From Pelagimonas phthalicica (GTDB taxonomy: Bacteria > Pseudomonadota > Alphaproteobacteria > Rhodobacterales > Rhodobacteraceae): a DNA stretch of 64,000 nucleotides. Positions within the stretch are counted from its first letter, which is position 1, and every line of letters begins with the position of its first letter. A model generated the notes under the pieces. That model did no database searches, was not told the DNA's origin, and saw only the letters and a program-made list of their open reading frames with translations. Both the position numbers and the translations under genes were made by a program. The stretch lies in the NCBI RefSeq assembly GCF_004364805.1, contig NZ_SOAP01000003.1, positions 372,001 through 436,000 of the forward strand. The letters are read 5' to 3'. Positions 43,383-52,267 of the stretch are shown here, piece after piece.

Positions 43383-43693
43383 AGGGTCAGGACCCATTAA
43401 TTCACAACGCTCAGTTCGCCAGATTTTGTTCCAGACCAGGCATATGTCCGCAGGAATAGTGGTTCTATTTCAAGGGCATATAACACAGGCTGGGGCAAAA
43501 TCCGGTGAACCCCTCGCGCCAGAGGCGCGCCGAGCATAGTCGGCCTCCCTCTGGGAGGACGGGCATGGAGAAATACATGCTCTCAGCGGCTCGATTTTCT
43601 TGCCAAGGCAACCAGCCTTGTCTGCGAAATTCAAACCTCTGATAACACGTATTTTTCCATGCTGAGCATTGTGAATTAATGGGTCCTGACCCT
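43383..43693 (+). mobile_element. MITE-A copy 3 (311 bp) with a nested 45-bp insertion
   Basis: The same ends and interior as copies 1 and 2; 32-bp ends match at 31 positions and both carry CATTAATTCA. After GGTGAACCC the GAAGGG of the other copies is replaced by about 50 bases beginning CTCGCGCCAGAGGCGCG and ending CCCTCTGGGAGGAC, itself rich in short inverted repeats. Its final TA (with the preceding C) forms the stop codon of the XRE gene on the other strand. Confidence 0.88.
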
Positions 43694-44552
43694 AGGCAAT
43701 CAGGCTGCGCATCTTTTCCAGCTCTTCGGGCAATTGCCGCGCGCTGATATCGGCCTCGCGTACAAGCGCGTCAAAATGGCTGGTGATGGCGGAAATCCGG
43801 TTGGTGTCGCGAAACACCAGATAGTTGCGCCCCATATAAAGCACGGCCAGAAGCGGGCCAAAAACGGTAATCGGGGCGGAGTAAAGCTGGCGCGCGCAGA
43901 ACAGGTAGACGCGCAGGCGCGGATACAGCGATTGGCACAGCGTAATCCAGTGATCACATTGCGCCTGTCGTATGTCTGCGGGCAGACCGGAATAGTATCC
44001 GGTTCCTGATAGAAAACTCTCTAACTCATGGTAGGGAATGCAGATTTCGTAATCTGAGCGTGATTGCCGCATCCAGTCCAACCGTTCCTCGGAACTGGCA
44101 ATCGCCTGGTCAGCAGAGCGGCCCAGATGGGGTTCATATTCCCATTCCAGCACAGCTTTGGTTTTCAACATATCTGGCAAAAGTGCTGGAACATGGCGGA
44201 TTTTGTAACCTTCCGCCTCCTGGTGCCAGGCAAAGATGGTTTCATCGACCAGAGCGCGCGGCGCTTCGGTCATGGTGAGGCTGGTGGCGACCAGATCGGC
44301 GGCGTTTTCAGGCCGGTCGGACAGGCCCAGTAGCCAATCGGTAGAGACACTCAAAGCCTGCGCGCAACTGCCAACCAGATGCGCATTGGGCAGCCGCGCC
44401 CCATCATCCGCCAAGAGCTGCGAAATGGTCGAGCGATCCACACCGATATCGCGCGCCAGGGAGGTCTGATTGGCTCCAGCCTGTGACAGCGCCTCTTGCA
44501 GGCGGGTGCGGAACAGCAGGGCGCGGTCACGTTTGTCGATAATAGTTCCCAT
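43692..44552 (-). CDS. XRE-type helix-turn-helix regulator with C-terminal sensor region
   Basis: A 286-residue protein: an N-terminal HTH (NQTSLARDIGVDRSTISQLL) and a long C-terminal domain (from about residue 95) without a known motif that may sense a ligand. The stop codon TAG (43694-43692) lies in the last bases of MITE-A copy 3, so the natural C-terminus may have been altered by the insertion. Divergent from a fatty acid desaturase with a shared promoter region and an 18-bp palindrome, so it probably regulates that gene. Confidence 0.85.
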   Translation of the reverse strand: MGTIIDKRDRALLFRTRLQEALSQAGANQTSLARDIGVDRSTISQLLADDGARLPNAHLVGSCAQALSVSTDWLLGLSDRPENAADLVATSLTMTEAPRALVDETIFAWHQEAEGYKIRHVPALLPDMLKTKAVLEWEYEPHLGRSADQAIASSEERLDWMRQSRSDYEICIPYHELESFLSGTGYYSGLPADIRQAQCDHWITLCQSLYPRLRVYLFCARQLYSAPITVFGPLLAVLYMGRNYLVFRDTNRISAITSHFDALVREADISARQLPEELEKMRSLIA

Positions 44553-44576
44553 TGGGGATAAATATCACGGATCACT

Positions 44577-44594
44577 CATTTTGTTAACAGAATG
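44577..44594. promoter_or_regulatory. 18-bp near-perfect palindrome, probable operator of the desaturase/XRE pair
   Basis: CATTTTGTTAACAGAATG pairs arm to arm with one mismatch and lies in the 100-base divergent region. An XRE dimer would bind such a site. Confidence 0.6.
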
Positions 44595-44654
44595 CTGAAT
44601 ACCTTTGACCGCGCTGCGCTGGTAACGGTTTCGTGAGTAGAGACCGGAGACAAA

Positions 44655-45593
44655 ATGGCACCCCCCAAATTGGCAAAACATAGGCGGCCCCGGTGGCGGG
44701 ATTGGCATCGGCAGGTCGAATGGCCAACTCTTGTCATGCTGGGCCTGTGCTATGGCGGTTGGGTCTGGGGCATGACGGGTTTGACCGAAATCTCGCTGCT
44801 GCTGGCAATGGTCTGTGTGACCCTGAGCACCGCCTTGCATTCGTCGCTGTCTCATGAGGCGTTGCACGGCCATCCGACATCGTCGCCGGTTTTCAATGCC
44901 TTACTTGTCTTTCCCGCCTTGTCGGTTACCGTTCCCTATTTGCGGTTCAAGGATACGCATATGGCACATCACCGCGACTCTATCCTGACCGATCCCTATG
45001 ATGATCCGGAAAGCAATTATTGGGACCCGGCGGTTTGGGGGCAGCTTGCCCCCTGGCAGCAGCGCGTCTTGCAGGCCAATAACACCTTAGCGGGCCGATT
45101 GCTGATTGGTCCCGCGTTGGGCAGCATCGCCTTTGTCCTGCAGGATATGCGTGCCATCGCAACAGGTGATCGCCGGGTGCTGCTGGGGTGGCTGTTGCAT
45201 ATCCCAGCACTGGCCCTAGTGCTCTGGTGGATGTCTTCGGTTGCGCTCATGCCCGTTTGGGCCTGGAGTATTTGTGTCTACGCGGCGTTGGCCATCTTGA
45301 AGATCAGAACGTTTTTAGAGCATCGCGCCCATGATATTGCATCGGGGCGCACAGTGATCATCGAGGACAAAGGGATTTTGTCCTGGCTCTTTCTCAACAA
45401 CAATCTGCATGTGGTCCACCACATGCATGCCACGATGCCGTGGTACAGGCTGCCGCAGATGTATTACGCCAACAAAGACAGGTATCTCAGCCGCAACAAA
45501 GGGTATTTATACAGCTCTTATGGCGACATTTTTCGGCGTTATCTGCTTCGCCCCAAAGATCCGGTGCCCCATCCGCTTTGGCCGTTTCGATAG
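44655..45593 (+). CDS. Membrane fatty acid desaturase
   Basis: A 312-residue protein with the three His boxes of di-iron desaturases: SHEALHGH, DTHMAHHRD and NLHVVHHMHATMPWY, and membrane segments near residues 25-60, 75-95, 165-190 and 200-225. It would introduce a double bond into an acyl chain. Divergent from an XRE regulator, which may link its expression to membrane state. Confidence 0.92.
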   Translation: MAPPKLAKHRRPRWRDWHRQVEWPTLVMLGLCYGGWVWGMTGLTEISLLLAMVCVTLSTALHSSLSHEALHGHPTSSPVFNALLVFPALSVTVPYLRFKDTHMAHHRDSILTDPYDDPESNYWDPAVWGQLAPWQQRVLQANNTLAGRLLIGPALGSIAFVLQDMRAIATGDRRVLLGWLLHIPALALVLWWMSSVALMPVWAWSICVYAALAILKIRTFLEHRAHDIASGRTVIIEDKGILSWLFLNNNLHVVHHMHATMPWYRLPQMYYANKDRYLSRNKGYLYSSYGDIFRRYLLRPKDPVPHPLWPFR

Positions 45594-46763
45594 TCACAGC
45601 AACCGGGCGGCTGCCCGTGCGATCACCAGCTCTTCGTTTGTGGGGATCACCATCACGGGCACCGGGCTGTTATCGGTGCTGATGCGCGGATCGGGCGCAG
45701 CGTTGCGCGCATTGTCCATCTCGATCCCGAGCCACCCCAGACCGGCGCAGATCTGTGCGCGAATGGCTGCGGCGTTCTCTCCGATCCCCCCGGTAAAGAC
45801 CAAGCCATCCAGCCCTTGCATCGCCGCCGCCAGACTGCCGATTTCCATGCGAATACGGGTGCAGAAATAGTCAATCGCCTGCGCAGCTTCGACCGTATCC
45901 GAGGCGAGCAGGCTGCGCATGTCATTGCTGAGCCCTGACAACCCCAAAAGCCCGGACTCTGTGTAAAGCAGGTCAGAAATCTGCGCGGCGCTCATGTTCT
46001 CTTCGCTCATGAGGTAAAGCAACACGCCCGGGTCGATCTGGCCGGGGCGGGTGCCCATGGCGACGCCATCCAAGGGCGAAAACCCCATGGTCGAGGCGAC
46101 GGATTTTCCGCCATGGATCCCACAGATCGAGGCCCCATTGCCCAGATGCGCCACCGCCACGCGCCCGTCATGTAACGCCGGATCAATCTCGGCCACGGCA
46201 CCCGAGATGAACTCATAGCTCGACCCATGAAACCCGTAGCGGCGCACACCTTTGTCGTAATAGGCACGCGGCAGGCCATAGGTGTCTTGCACAAAGCTGT
46301 GTTGACGATGAAAAGCCGTGTCAAAACAGGCAACCTGACGCGCCTCGGGAAAGGCCTCAATCGCGGCGGCAATTCCGGCAAGGTTATGAGGCTGGTGCAA
46401 GGGGGCCAAAGGCACAAAGCTTTCCAAGCGGCCCAGCACATCATCGGTGATCTCGACAGGGGCGGAAAACTCGGCCCCGCCATGCACAATGCGATGGCCA
46501 ACCGCCTGAATACGTGCTTCGGGGAAATAGGTGGCGATTTGCTCCAAAGACGCCTGAACCGCACCGACATGATTGGCCGCCTGCTCTGGGCTCAGCTCTG
46601 CAAAGGCCAAGGTTTCGTCGGCGGCATCCTTGACCTTGATGGTCGCGGCCCCGCCGATTTGATCAATGAGCCCCGTCAGAACCGCCACCGGATCAGTCGC
46701 CGTTTCGAACAGCCCGAACTTCAAAGACGAAGATCCGGCATTCAGGGTCAGTACGTGGCTCAT
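45594..46763 (-). CDS. ackA: Acetate kinase
   Basis: A 389-residue ASKHA-fold enzyme interconverting acetate + ATP and acetyl phosphate. LTLNAGSSSLKF, VGHRIVHGG, FDTAFH, FHGSSYEF, AHLGNGAS and FTGGIGENAA are all present. It follows the MaoC-Pta fusion gene by 5 bases, so the two form an acetyl-phosphate/acetyl-CoA operon. Confidence 0.96.
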   Translation of the reverse strand: MSHVLTLNAGSSSLKFGLFETATDPVAVLTGLIDQIGGAATIKVKDAADETLAFAELSPEQAANHVGAVQASLEQIATYFPEARIQAVGHRIVHGGAEFSAPVEITDDVLGRLESFVPLAPLHQPHNLAGIAAAIEAFPEARQVACFDTAFHRQHSFVQDTYGLPRAYYDKGVRRYGFHGSSYEFISGAVAEIDPALHDGRVAVAHLGNGASICGIHGGKSVASTMGFSPLDGVAMGTRPGQIDPGVLLYLMSEENMSAAQISDLLYTESGLLGLSGLSNDMRSLLASDTVEAAQAIDYFCTRIRMEIGSLAAAMQGLDGLVFTGGIGENAAAIRAQICAGLGWLGIEMDNARNAAPDPRISTDNSPVPVMVIPTNEELVIARAAARLL

Positions 46764-46768
46764 CAAAT

Positions 46769-48160
46769 TTATCCCTTCAGACGCTCATGGTGCAGTGCCG
46801 CAACGGCACAGGAGGCCAGTCGCGCCATGTCGTCATCCGCCCGCGAATTCAGGATCACCGGAACCCGCGCACCCAGAACCACACCGGCGCTTTCGGCATG
46901 GCTAAGATAGGCGAGTTGTTTGGCAAGCATATTGCCAGCGTCCAGATTCGGTACGACCAGAATGTCCGCCTGACCGGCCACCGGAGAGATGATGCCCTTG
47001 GTCCGCGCCGCGGCGATATCCACCGCATTGTCCATTGCCAAAGGCCCATCCACCAGCCCGCCGGTGATCTGGCCGCGATCCGCCATCTTGGACAGAAGTG
47101 CGGCGTCGATCGACGAGGGGAGATCGGGATTCACGGTTTCCACAGCCGACAAAACACCAACTTTGGGCTCGGCAATGCCAAGGCTCAGCGCCAGATCAAT
47201 GGCGTTCTGGGTGATGTCGACCTTGGTTTTGAGGTCGGGCGCGATATTGATCGCGGCATCGGTGACCAGCAAAGGATGCGCCAGCCCCGGCACATCCATC
47301 ACGAACACATGGGTAAAGCGCCGCCCCATGCGCAGGCCTGTCTGTTTGTCCAAAAGCGGGCGCAGCAGCATATCGGTGTGCAAATGCCCTTTCATCAGGG
47401 CCTTGGCGCGCCCTTCATGCACCAGTTCCACCGCCCGACGCGCGCAGCCGCGATGATCTTTGATGTCGATGATTTCGATATTGTCGAGCGTTTGGCCCAT
47501 GTCCCGCGCGGTGGCTGTGATCTTGTCCGCATCCCCGAGCAGGATCGGGTCGATCAGCGTGTGCTCCCGCGCCAAAAGAGCCCCACCCAGCGAATTAGGA
47601 TCTTCGGGGCAGACCACCGCCGTGGCCAAGGCGTCCAGTGGTTCGGCCTTGGCCAGCAGTTTTTCAAAATGGCGATGCCGTTGCACCACCAGGCCGGGCA
47701 AGTCGTGGCTGTCATATTCCACCTTGCGGCGCGGGGCCAGGACTTCGGCCCAGCCATCCAGCACGACGGCATCATCACGCACCCGGCGCACTTCGGTCGA
47801 TAGGGTTACAGTGCCCTCTTTTTCGTTCTTGTCGGTGACGATCACCCGGCTCAGCAATTCATCCCCGGCATGGGCGCGATTGTGGAAATGAAAGTTTTGC
47901 GAGCGATACAGCGTCCCGGCACCGGGCAGCACATTGCCCAGAACCGCAGAAATCAAGGCCCCGACAAACATCCCGGGCAAGATCGCCTCAGGGTGGCCAT
48001 CGGCATCGCCATCCGCGTCATACATATGCATGGGATTGTGATTGCCCGACACATTGGCGAAGACGATCATGTCATCCTGCGTGCACAGTCTTTGCAGCTC
48101 GGCGCTGTCTCCGATGGTCAGCTCGTCAAATGTCTTATTCTCTATCAGCATCCGTTTCAC
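46769..48160 (-). CDS. Bifunctional MaoC-like hydratase / phosphate acetyl(butyryl)transferase
   Basis: A 463-residue fusion. Residues about 10-150 are a MaoC/hotdog hydratase domain (ANVSGNHNPMHMYDADGDAD, PGMFVGALISAVLG). Residues about 165-460 are a phosphotransacetylase/phosphotransbutyrylase domain (KALMKGHLHTDMLLRPLL, HVFVMDVPG, VLVVPNL-type ILVVPNLDAGNMLAKQL). It would make acetyl phosphate from acetyl-CoA and may hydrate an enoyl-CoA. The coupling with ackA is typical of proteobacteria carrying this fusion. Confidence 0.93.
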   Translation of the reverse strand: MKRMLIENKTFDELTIGDSAELQRLCTQDDMIVFANVSGNHNPMHMYDADGDADGHPEAILPGMFVGALISAVLGNVLPGAGTLYRSQNFHFHNRAHAGDELLSRVIVTDKNEKEGTVTLSTEVRRVRDDAVVLDGWAEVLAPRRKVEYDSHDLPGLVVQRHRHFEKLLAKAEPLDALATAVVCPEDPNSLGGALLAREHTLIDPILLGDADKITATARDMGQTLDNIEIIDIKDHRGCARRAVELVHEGRAKALMKGHLHTDMLLRPLLDKQTGLRMGRRFTHVFVMDVPGLAHPLLVTDAAINIAPDLKTKVDITQNAIDLALSLGIAEPKVGVLSAVETVNPDLPSSIDAALLSKMADRGQITGGLVDGPLAMDNAVDIAAARTKGIISPVAGQADILVVPNLDAGNMLAKQLAYLSHAESAGVVLGARVPVILNSRADDDMARLASCAVAALHHERLKG

Positions 48161-48360
48161 CTGTTATGGCCCGCATTTGGAGCCTAGTCGGGCGTAGATT
48201 TACGCTTATCCCTGTCAAAGGAAACCAGGATCGCAACGATTTTGTTACGTCACCCGGCATGACCGCCTTACGCTGCCCGCATAACACGCAAGAGCCAAAC
48301 AATTTGCACCTGACAGAAATCCTTACTTGAATTTCGCGCATGCATGGGCAACCTGCGGGC

Positions 48361-48975
48361 ATGAAAAGTTTTAATTGTCCCAATTGCGGGAACCAGGTCG
48401 AACAGGCTCTGGATATTATTAAAATGACGACCTGCACCTCGTGTGGGACTTCGCTGTTTTTAGCGGATGACAAGGCACTGACCGCCGGGCAGGGTGGTGA
48501 GATGCATGATACGCCCTTGCTGTTTGGCATTGGCGACCAGGTTGTTCTGGGCAGTTTCCGCATCGATATTTACGGCCATGCCCGTTATTCCTATGGGCGC
48601 GGCTTTTGGGATGAATTCTGGGGCGTGGATGGGCGCGGTGATCCTTATTGGGTCTCTGTCGATGAGGGCGACATCGTCCTGCAAGAGGCCTGCCCCAAGA
48701 AAGGCGGCCCGCGCATCAAGGGCCAGCCCCGTTTGGGCGAAAAGGTCATGTTTGAACGCCGCACCTACCGTGTGAACGAAATCGAAACCGCCGAGTGCGT
48801 GGCCGTGCGCGGCAGTTTTGACGAACAGATCGATGTTGGCGACACGCATACATTCCTCAACGCCACCAACCAATCGGGCGAGCTTTTGTCCGGTGAATTC
48901 TGGGATGGCGGGGAAAAGTGGTTCCAGGGTGACTGGTATGACCCGTTTGAGATCAAAGTGGTGAGGGGAACATGA
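48361..48975 (+). CDS. DUF4178 protein with N-terminal zinc ribbon
   Basis: A 204-residue protein beginning MKSFNCPNCGNQVEQAL; CPNC and CTSCG form a zinc ribbon, followed by the DUF4178 beta-rich domain (YGRGFWDEFWGVDGRGDPYW, WFQGDWYDPFEIKVV). First gene of a five-gene operon with a second DUF4178 protein, a small protein, DUF350 and a spermidine synthase. ATG 48361 is preferred over 48340, which would add seven residues. Overlaps the next gene by 4 bases. Function unknown. Confidence 0.85.
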   Translation: MKSFNCPNCGNQVEQALDIIKMTTCTSCGTSLFLADDKALTAGQGGEMHDTPLLFGIGDQVVLGSFRIDIYGHARYSYGRGFWDEFWGVDGRGDPYWVSVDEGDIVLQEACPKKGGPRIKGQPRLGEKVMFERRTYRVNEIETAECVAVRGSFDEQIDVGDTHTFLNATNQSGELLSGEFWDGGEKWFQGDWYDPFEIKVVRGT

Positions 48976-50264
48976 CCCGCAGCGGCGATCTGACAACGAT
49001 TAACTGCACCTCATGCGGTGCTGGCCTTGATGTTCTGGGCGGCGGGCGTGTGACCGTGCATGTCTGCCCCTATTGTGGCTCTGAACTGGACGCGCAAGAG
49101 GATTACAAAGTCCTGCGCACCTTTGCCGACCTGAAACGCCCCGACACCCCGTTCAAACTGGGGATGAAGGGCAAGATCCTCGATGTGGAATACACGGTGA
49201 TCGGCACGCTGGAGCATAAGGAAACTTATGCTGGGCGGACCTGGACCTGGATCGACCACCAGCTGTTTTCGCCCACCCACGGCTATGCCTATCTGACGTT
49301 GGATGATGGGCATGTGACCTTTTCGCGCCGCTTTCGCGGGCCCGGTTGGATTTCTGAAAGCCAGGTGGAACGTTCTGAAGCACCACCAGCCATTCAGGTC
49401 AAAGGGGATCGTTTCAAATATTACGAGACCTCGACCAGCGAAGTGACCTTTGCCGAGGGCGAATTTACCTGGGCGGTTCGGATTGGCGACAAAAGCACCA
49501 CGGTCAGCGCCATGTCTGACGATGCGATGCTGGGCTTTTCCACCACTGACAAAGAACGCGAAGTCTATCGCACCACCTATTTGCCCCGCGACGAGATCGC
49601 CAAAAGCTTTGGGGTTGAGCTGCCCAAGCTGAGCAAGAAAGTGCATCCTTTGATGCCGTTCTCGGGTGGTGAGAACTTCAAATTCGTCCGCAACATGTCA
49701 GCGCTTTTTGCGCTGCTTTGCATCATCATTTCCTTTGTAATGGGGCTGAGCGGCGGGCGCACCATTGTCTCCGAAGTGGGCCTGCCGGTGGTTGGCCTGC
49801 CGGTCGAAATCCCCTTTGAAGTCACGCAAACCAATAAGCTTTTGGAAATCGCCCTGTCCGGGGATGTGTCCAACAGTTGGGCCAGCGTCGGCTTTACGGT
49901 GCAGGACCCGGATGGCGAAATCCTGTTTGGCGCAGGGCGCGTGATGGAGCGTTACCACGGTTGGGATGATGGCAATTGGTCCGAAGGTTCGGGCAAGGCC
50001 AATCTGCGCTTTGTGCCTGAAAAGGCGGGCACCTATCAGATCAATCTTGGCGAGGCTGAAAGCGGTATCTGGACCGGCGCGGCCAAGCGCGACCAACCAA
50101 AACAGGCGATCAGCCGTCTGGATCTGCGCATTCGCGAAGGTCAGATGAGCGGCGTCTTGCCCTTCTGGGCGGCGATCCTGTTCGGCGGCGTTGCGATCTG
50201 GCAATTCATCCGCCGCTGGCGCCACAAAAGCAAACGCTGGGCCGGAGGCGATTGGGATGATTGA
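48972..50264 (+). CDS. DUF4178 protein with zinc ribbon and membrane segments
   Basis: A 430-residue protein: zinc ribbon INCTSCGAGLDVLGGGRVTV / HVCPYCGSELDA, a DUF4178 domain (TWTWIDHQLFSPTHGYAYL), then a membrane helix near residues 236-256 (ALFALLCIIISFVMGLSG), an extracytoplasmic beta-rich part, and a second helix near 395-415 followed by a basic tail (RRWRHKSKRW). It is coupled to both neighbours. It may tether the zinc-ribbon domain to the membrane. Confidence 0.85.
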   Translation: MTRSGDLTTINCTSCGAGLDVLGGGRVTVHVCPYCGSELDAQEDYKVLRTFADLKRPDTPFKLGMKGKILDVEYTVIGTLEHKETYAGRTWTWIDHQLFSPTHGYAYLTLDDGHVTFSRRFRGPGWISESQVERSEAPPAIQVKGDRFKYYETSTSEVTFAEGEFTWAVRIGDKSTTVSAMSDDAMLGFSTTDKEREVYRTTYLPRDEIAKSFGVELPKLSKKVHPLMPFSGGENFKFVRNMSALFALLCIIISFVMGLSGGRTIVSEVGLPVVGLPVEIPFEVTQTNKLLEIALSGDVSNSWASVGFTVQDPDGEILFGAGRVMERYHGWDDGNWSEGSGKANLRFVPEKAGTYQINLGEAESGIWTGAAKRDQPKQAISRLDLRIREGQMSGVLPFWAAILFGGVAIWQFIRRWRHKSKRWAGGDWDD

Positions 50265-50285
50265 TCAGGAATTTGGAGGCAAATC

Positions 50286-50459
50286 ATGAATTTGTTTCGC
50301 ATCGTCTTTTTGTCCGCGTCGGGCCTTTTGGTCGCCGGATCAACCTATCTTGGCTATCAGGGGGTCGGCGGCGCCAGCAACGATCTCGACAAAACCGCCT
50401 CTGTCCGACAGGGCAGCGGCGGGGGTGGCTATTACTACAGCAACAACCGCGTAAAATAA
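50286..50459 (+). CDS. 57-residue secreted or membrane protein in the DUF4178/SpeE operon
   Basis: ATG 50286 is preceded by GGAGGC at a good distance; the product MNLFRIVFLSASGLLVAGST then YLGYQGVGGASNDL ends GSGGGGYYYSNNRVK. It has one hydrophobic N-terminal segment and a Gly/Tyr-rich tail. It fits exactly between the second DUF4178 gene and the DUF350 gene, 15 bases before the latter. Small size makes it easy to miss. Confidence 0.75.
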   Translation: MNLFRIVFLSASGLLVAGSTYLGYQGVGGASNDLDKTASVRQGSGGGGYYYSNNRVK

Positions 50460-50474
50460 CGGGGGCATTTCACA

Positions 50475-50693
50475 ATGTTAGAAGCAATCAACTTTGCCGA
50501 ATTCCTTGGCACCATTTTCTACACCTTCCTTGGCATGTTGCTGATGTTCGTGACCTGGAAAGTTCTGGACTGGATCACACCTTTCCCAATCATGAAAGAG
50601 ATTGAAGAGGATCAGAACATCGCCCTGGCGGTGGTCATTGGCATGCTCTTTATCTCGATTTCGATCATTATCGCGGCCGTCATCGTTTCATGA
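50475..50693 (+). CDS. DUF350 membrane protein
   Basis: A 72-residue protein with two membrane helices (TIFYTFLGMLLMFVTWKVLD and NIALAVVIGMLFISISIIIA), joined by PFPIMKEIEEDQ, as in the DUF350/YjfL family. Such proteins are commonly encoded next to spermidine-synthase-like and DUF4178 genes. It overlaps the spermidine synthase gene by 4 bases (ATGA). Confidence 0.88.
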   Translation: MLEAINFAEFLGTIFYTFLGMLLMFVTWKVLDWITPFPIMKEIEEDQNIALAVVIGMLFISISIIIAAVIVS

Positions 50694-52237
50694 CCACGCC
50701 CCCCATTCCCGCGTCGCGCGCGCGGGAAGCCTGGCTCTTGGCGGCGACCTTTTTGGTGGCCGTTGCAGGGCTGATTTACGAACTGATCGCCGCGACGCTT
50801 TCCAGCTATCTGTTAGGAGACTCGATCCGCCAGTTTTCCCTGGTGATCGGGATCTTTTTGTCTGCCATGGGTGTCGGCGCGTACCTTTCGCGCTTTGTTG
50901 CACAGCCGTTGCCCGGTTTCATCTGGGCGCAGATCCTATTGGGGGTCGTGGGCGGCTTCATGGCCCCGGCCTTGTTCTTTCACTACGCCTTGCTCGGCTC
51001 GGTGGCTGCGCCGCTCTATACTATGTTAATCGCGGTCGGCGTGTTGTCGGGGATGGAAATCCCGCTGATCACCCGCGCGTTAGAGGCGATTGGTGCTTTT
51101 GAGAACCGGTTCGAAAACGTGCTCAGTGTCGATTATGTCGGCGCTCTGGTGGCCTCGGTCTGTTTTCCGCTGCTGGTTATCCCGCATCTGGGGCTGATGT
51201 CGGCCAGCCTTGCCTTTGGAGTGCTCAACCTCTTGGTGGCAGGCCTGTCGATCTGGTTGTTTCGCGAACATGTAACGCGGATCATTTTTGCGGTCTGGGC
51301 GGTGGCCCTGATTGGCGCGATTGCCGGGTTGGTCCAATCCGAACGCCTTGTCGCCATCACCGAGGCGCAGCTGTTCGAAGACGATGTCATCTTGACCGAA
51401 GCCACCCCCTATCAGCAGATCACTGTCACCCGCTACCGGGATCGCACACGGCTTTTCCTCAATCATTCCATCCAGTTCGACAGTCTGGACGAGCACCGTT
51501 ATCACGAACCGCTGGTGCATCCGGTTATGGCGCTGGCCCCCCGGCGCAACAACGTGCTGATCCTCGGCGGTGGCGACGGCATGGCCGTGCGCGAAGTGCT
51601 GAAATACAAGGATGTGGAAACCATCACTTTGGTCGATCTCGACCCGCGGGTGACTGAGATTTTCCGCGATCATGAGGATTTGGCCGCGTTAAACGCACAA
51701 TCCCTGTCCGACCCGCGTGTGTCGATCCAGAATGGCGACGCCTGGCTGTTCGTAGAAGGGTCTGAGCAGGTTTTTGATGTGATCATCGTCGATCTGCCCG
51801 ATCCCAAAAACGTGGCCCTTTCCAAACTCTACAGCCGCCAGTTCTATGGGTTGCTGATGGAACGCCTTAGCGCGCAGGGGTTGATGGTCACCCAAGCCGG
51901 ATCACCCTTTTTTGCGCGGCAAGCGTTTTGGTCCGTCGTCACCACGCTGGAAACCACCCGCAATCCGCAGGGCCCCGGAAAGGAATTGGGGGTCATTCCC
52001 TATCATTCCTATGTGCCAAGCTTTGGTGAATGGGGCTTTGTTCTGGCCGGGGCGCATCTGCCCGCAGACCGCCCGCCCGCCTTGCCCGAGGGGTTGAAAT
52101 ACCTCAATCCCGAGGTCTGGCAGGCCGCGCAGATCTTTGGCGCAGATACCGACCGGGTCGAGGCAGAACCAAATACAATGCAATCGCATCCTTTGGTCGC
52201 TTATTACCTGGATGGGTGGGACTATTGGTTCAGATGA
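50690..52237 (+). CDS. speE: Membrane-fused polyamine aminopropyltransferase (spermidine synthase-like)
   Basis: A 515-residue protein: about seven membrane segments in residues 14-225, then a spermidine synthase domain with the motif HPVMALAPRRNNVLILGGGD (GGGDG), the acidic VDLDPRVTEIF, and VDLPDPKNVALSKLYS. SpeE transfers aminopropyl from decarboxylated SAM to putrescine; the membrane fusion is unusual versus the soluble enzyme. No speD (SAM decarboxylase) is in the window. Coupled to DUF350. The membrane domain suggests action at the envelope. Confidence 0.88.
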   Translation: MTTPPIPASRAREAWLLAATFLVAVAGLIYELIAATLSSYLLGDSIRQFSLVIGIFLSAMGVGAYLSRFVAQPLPGFIWAQILLGVVGGFMAPALFFHYALLGSVAAPLYTMLIAVGVLSGMEIPLITRALEAIGAFENRFENVLSVDYVGALVASVCFPLLVIPHLGLMSASLAFGVLNLLVAGLSIWLFREHVTRIIFAVWAVALIGAIAGLVQSERLVAITEAQLFEDDVILTEATPYQQITVTRYRDRTRLFLNHSIQFDSLDEHRYHEPLVHPVMALAPRRNNVLILGGGDGMAVREVLKYKDVETITLVDLDPRVTEIFRDHEDLAALNAQSLSDPRVSIQNGDAWLFVEGSEQVFDVIIVDLPDPKNVALSKLYSRQFYGLLMERLSAQGLMVTQAGSPFFARQAFWSVVTTLETTRNPQGPGKELGVIPYHSYVPSFGEWGFVLAGAHLPADRPPALPEGLKYLNPEVWQAAQIFGADTDRVEAEPNTMQSHPLVAYYLDGWDYWFR

Positions 52238-52267
52238 CAAAGGGACTTCAACCGTAGTATGAATTCG

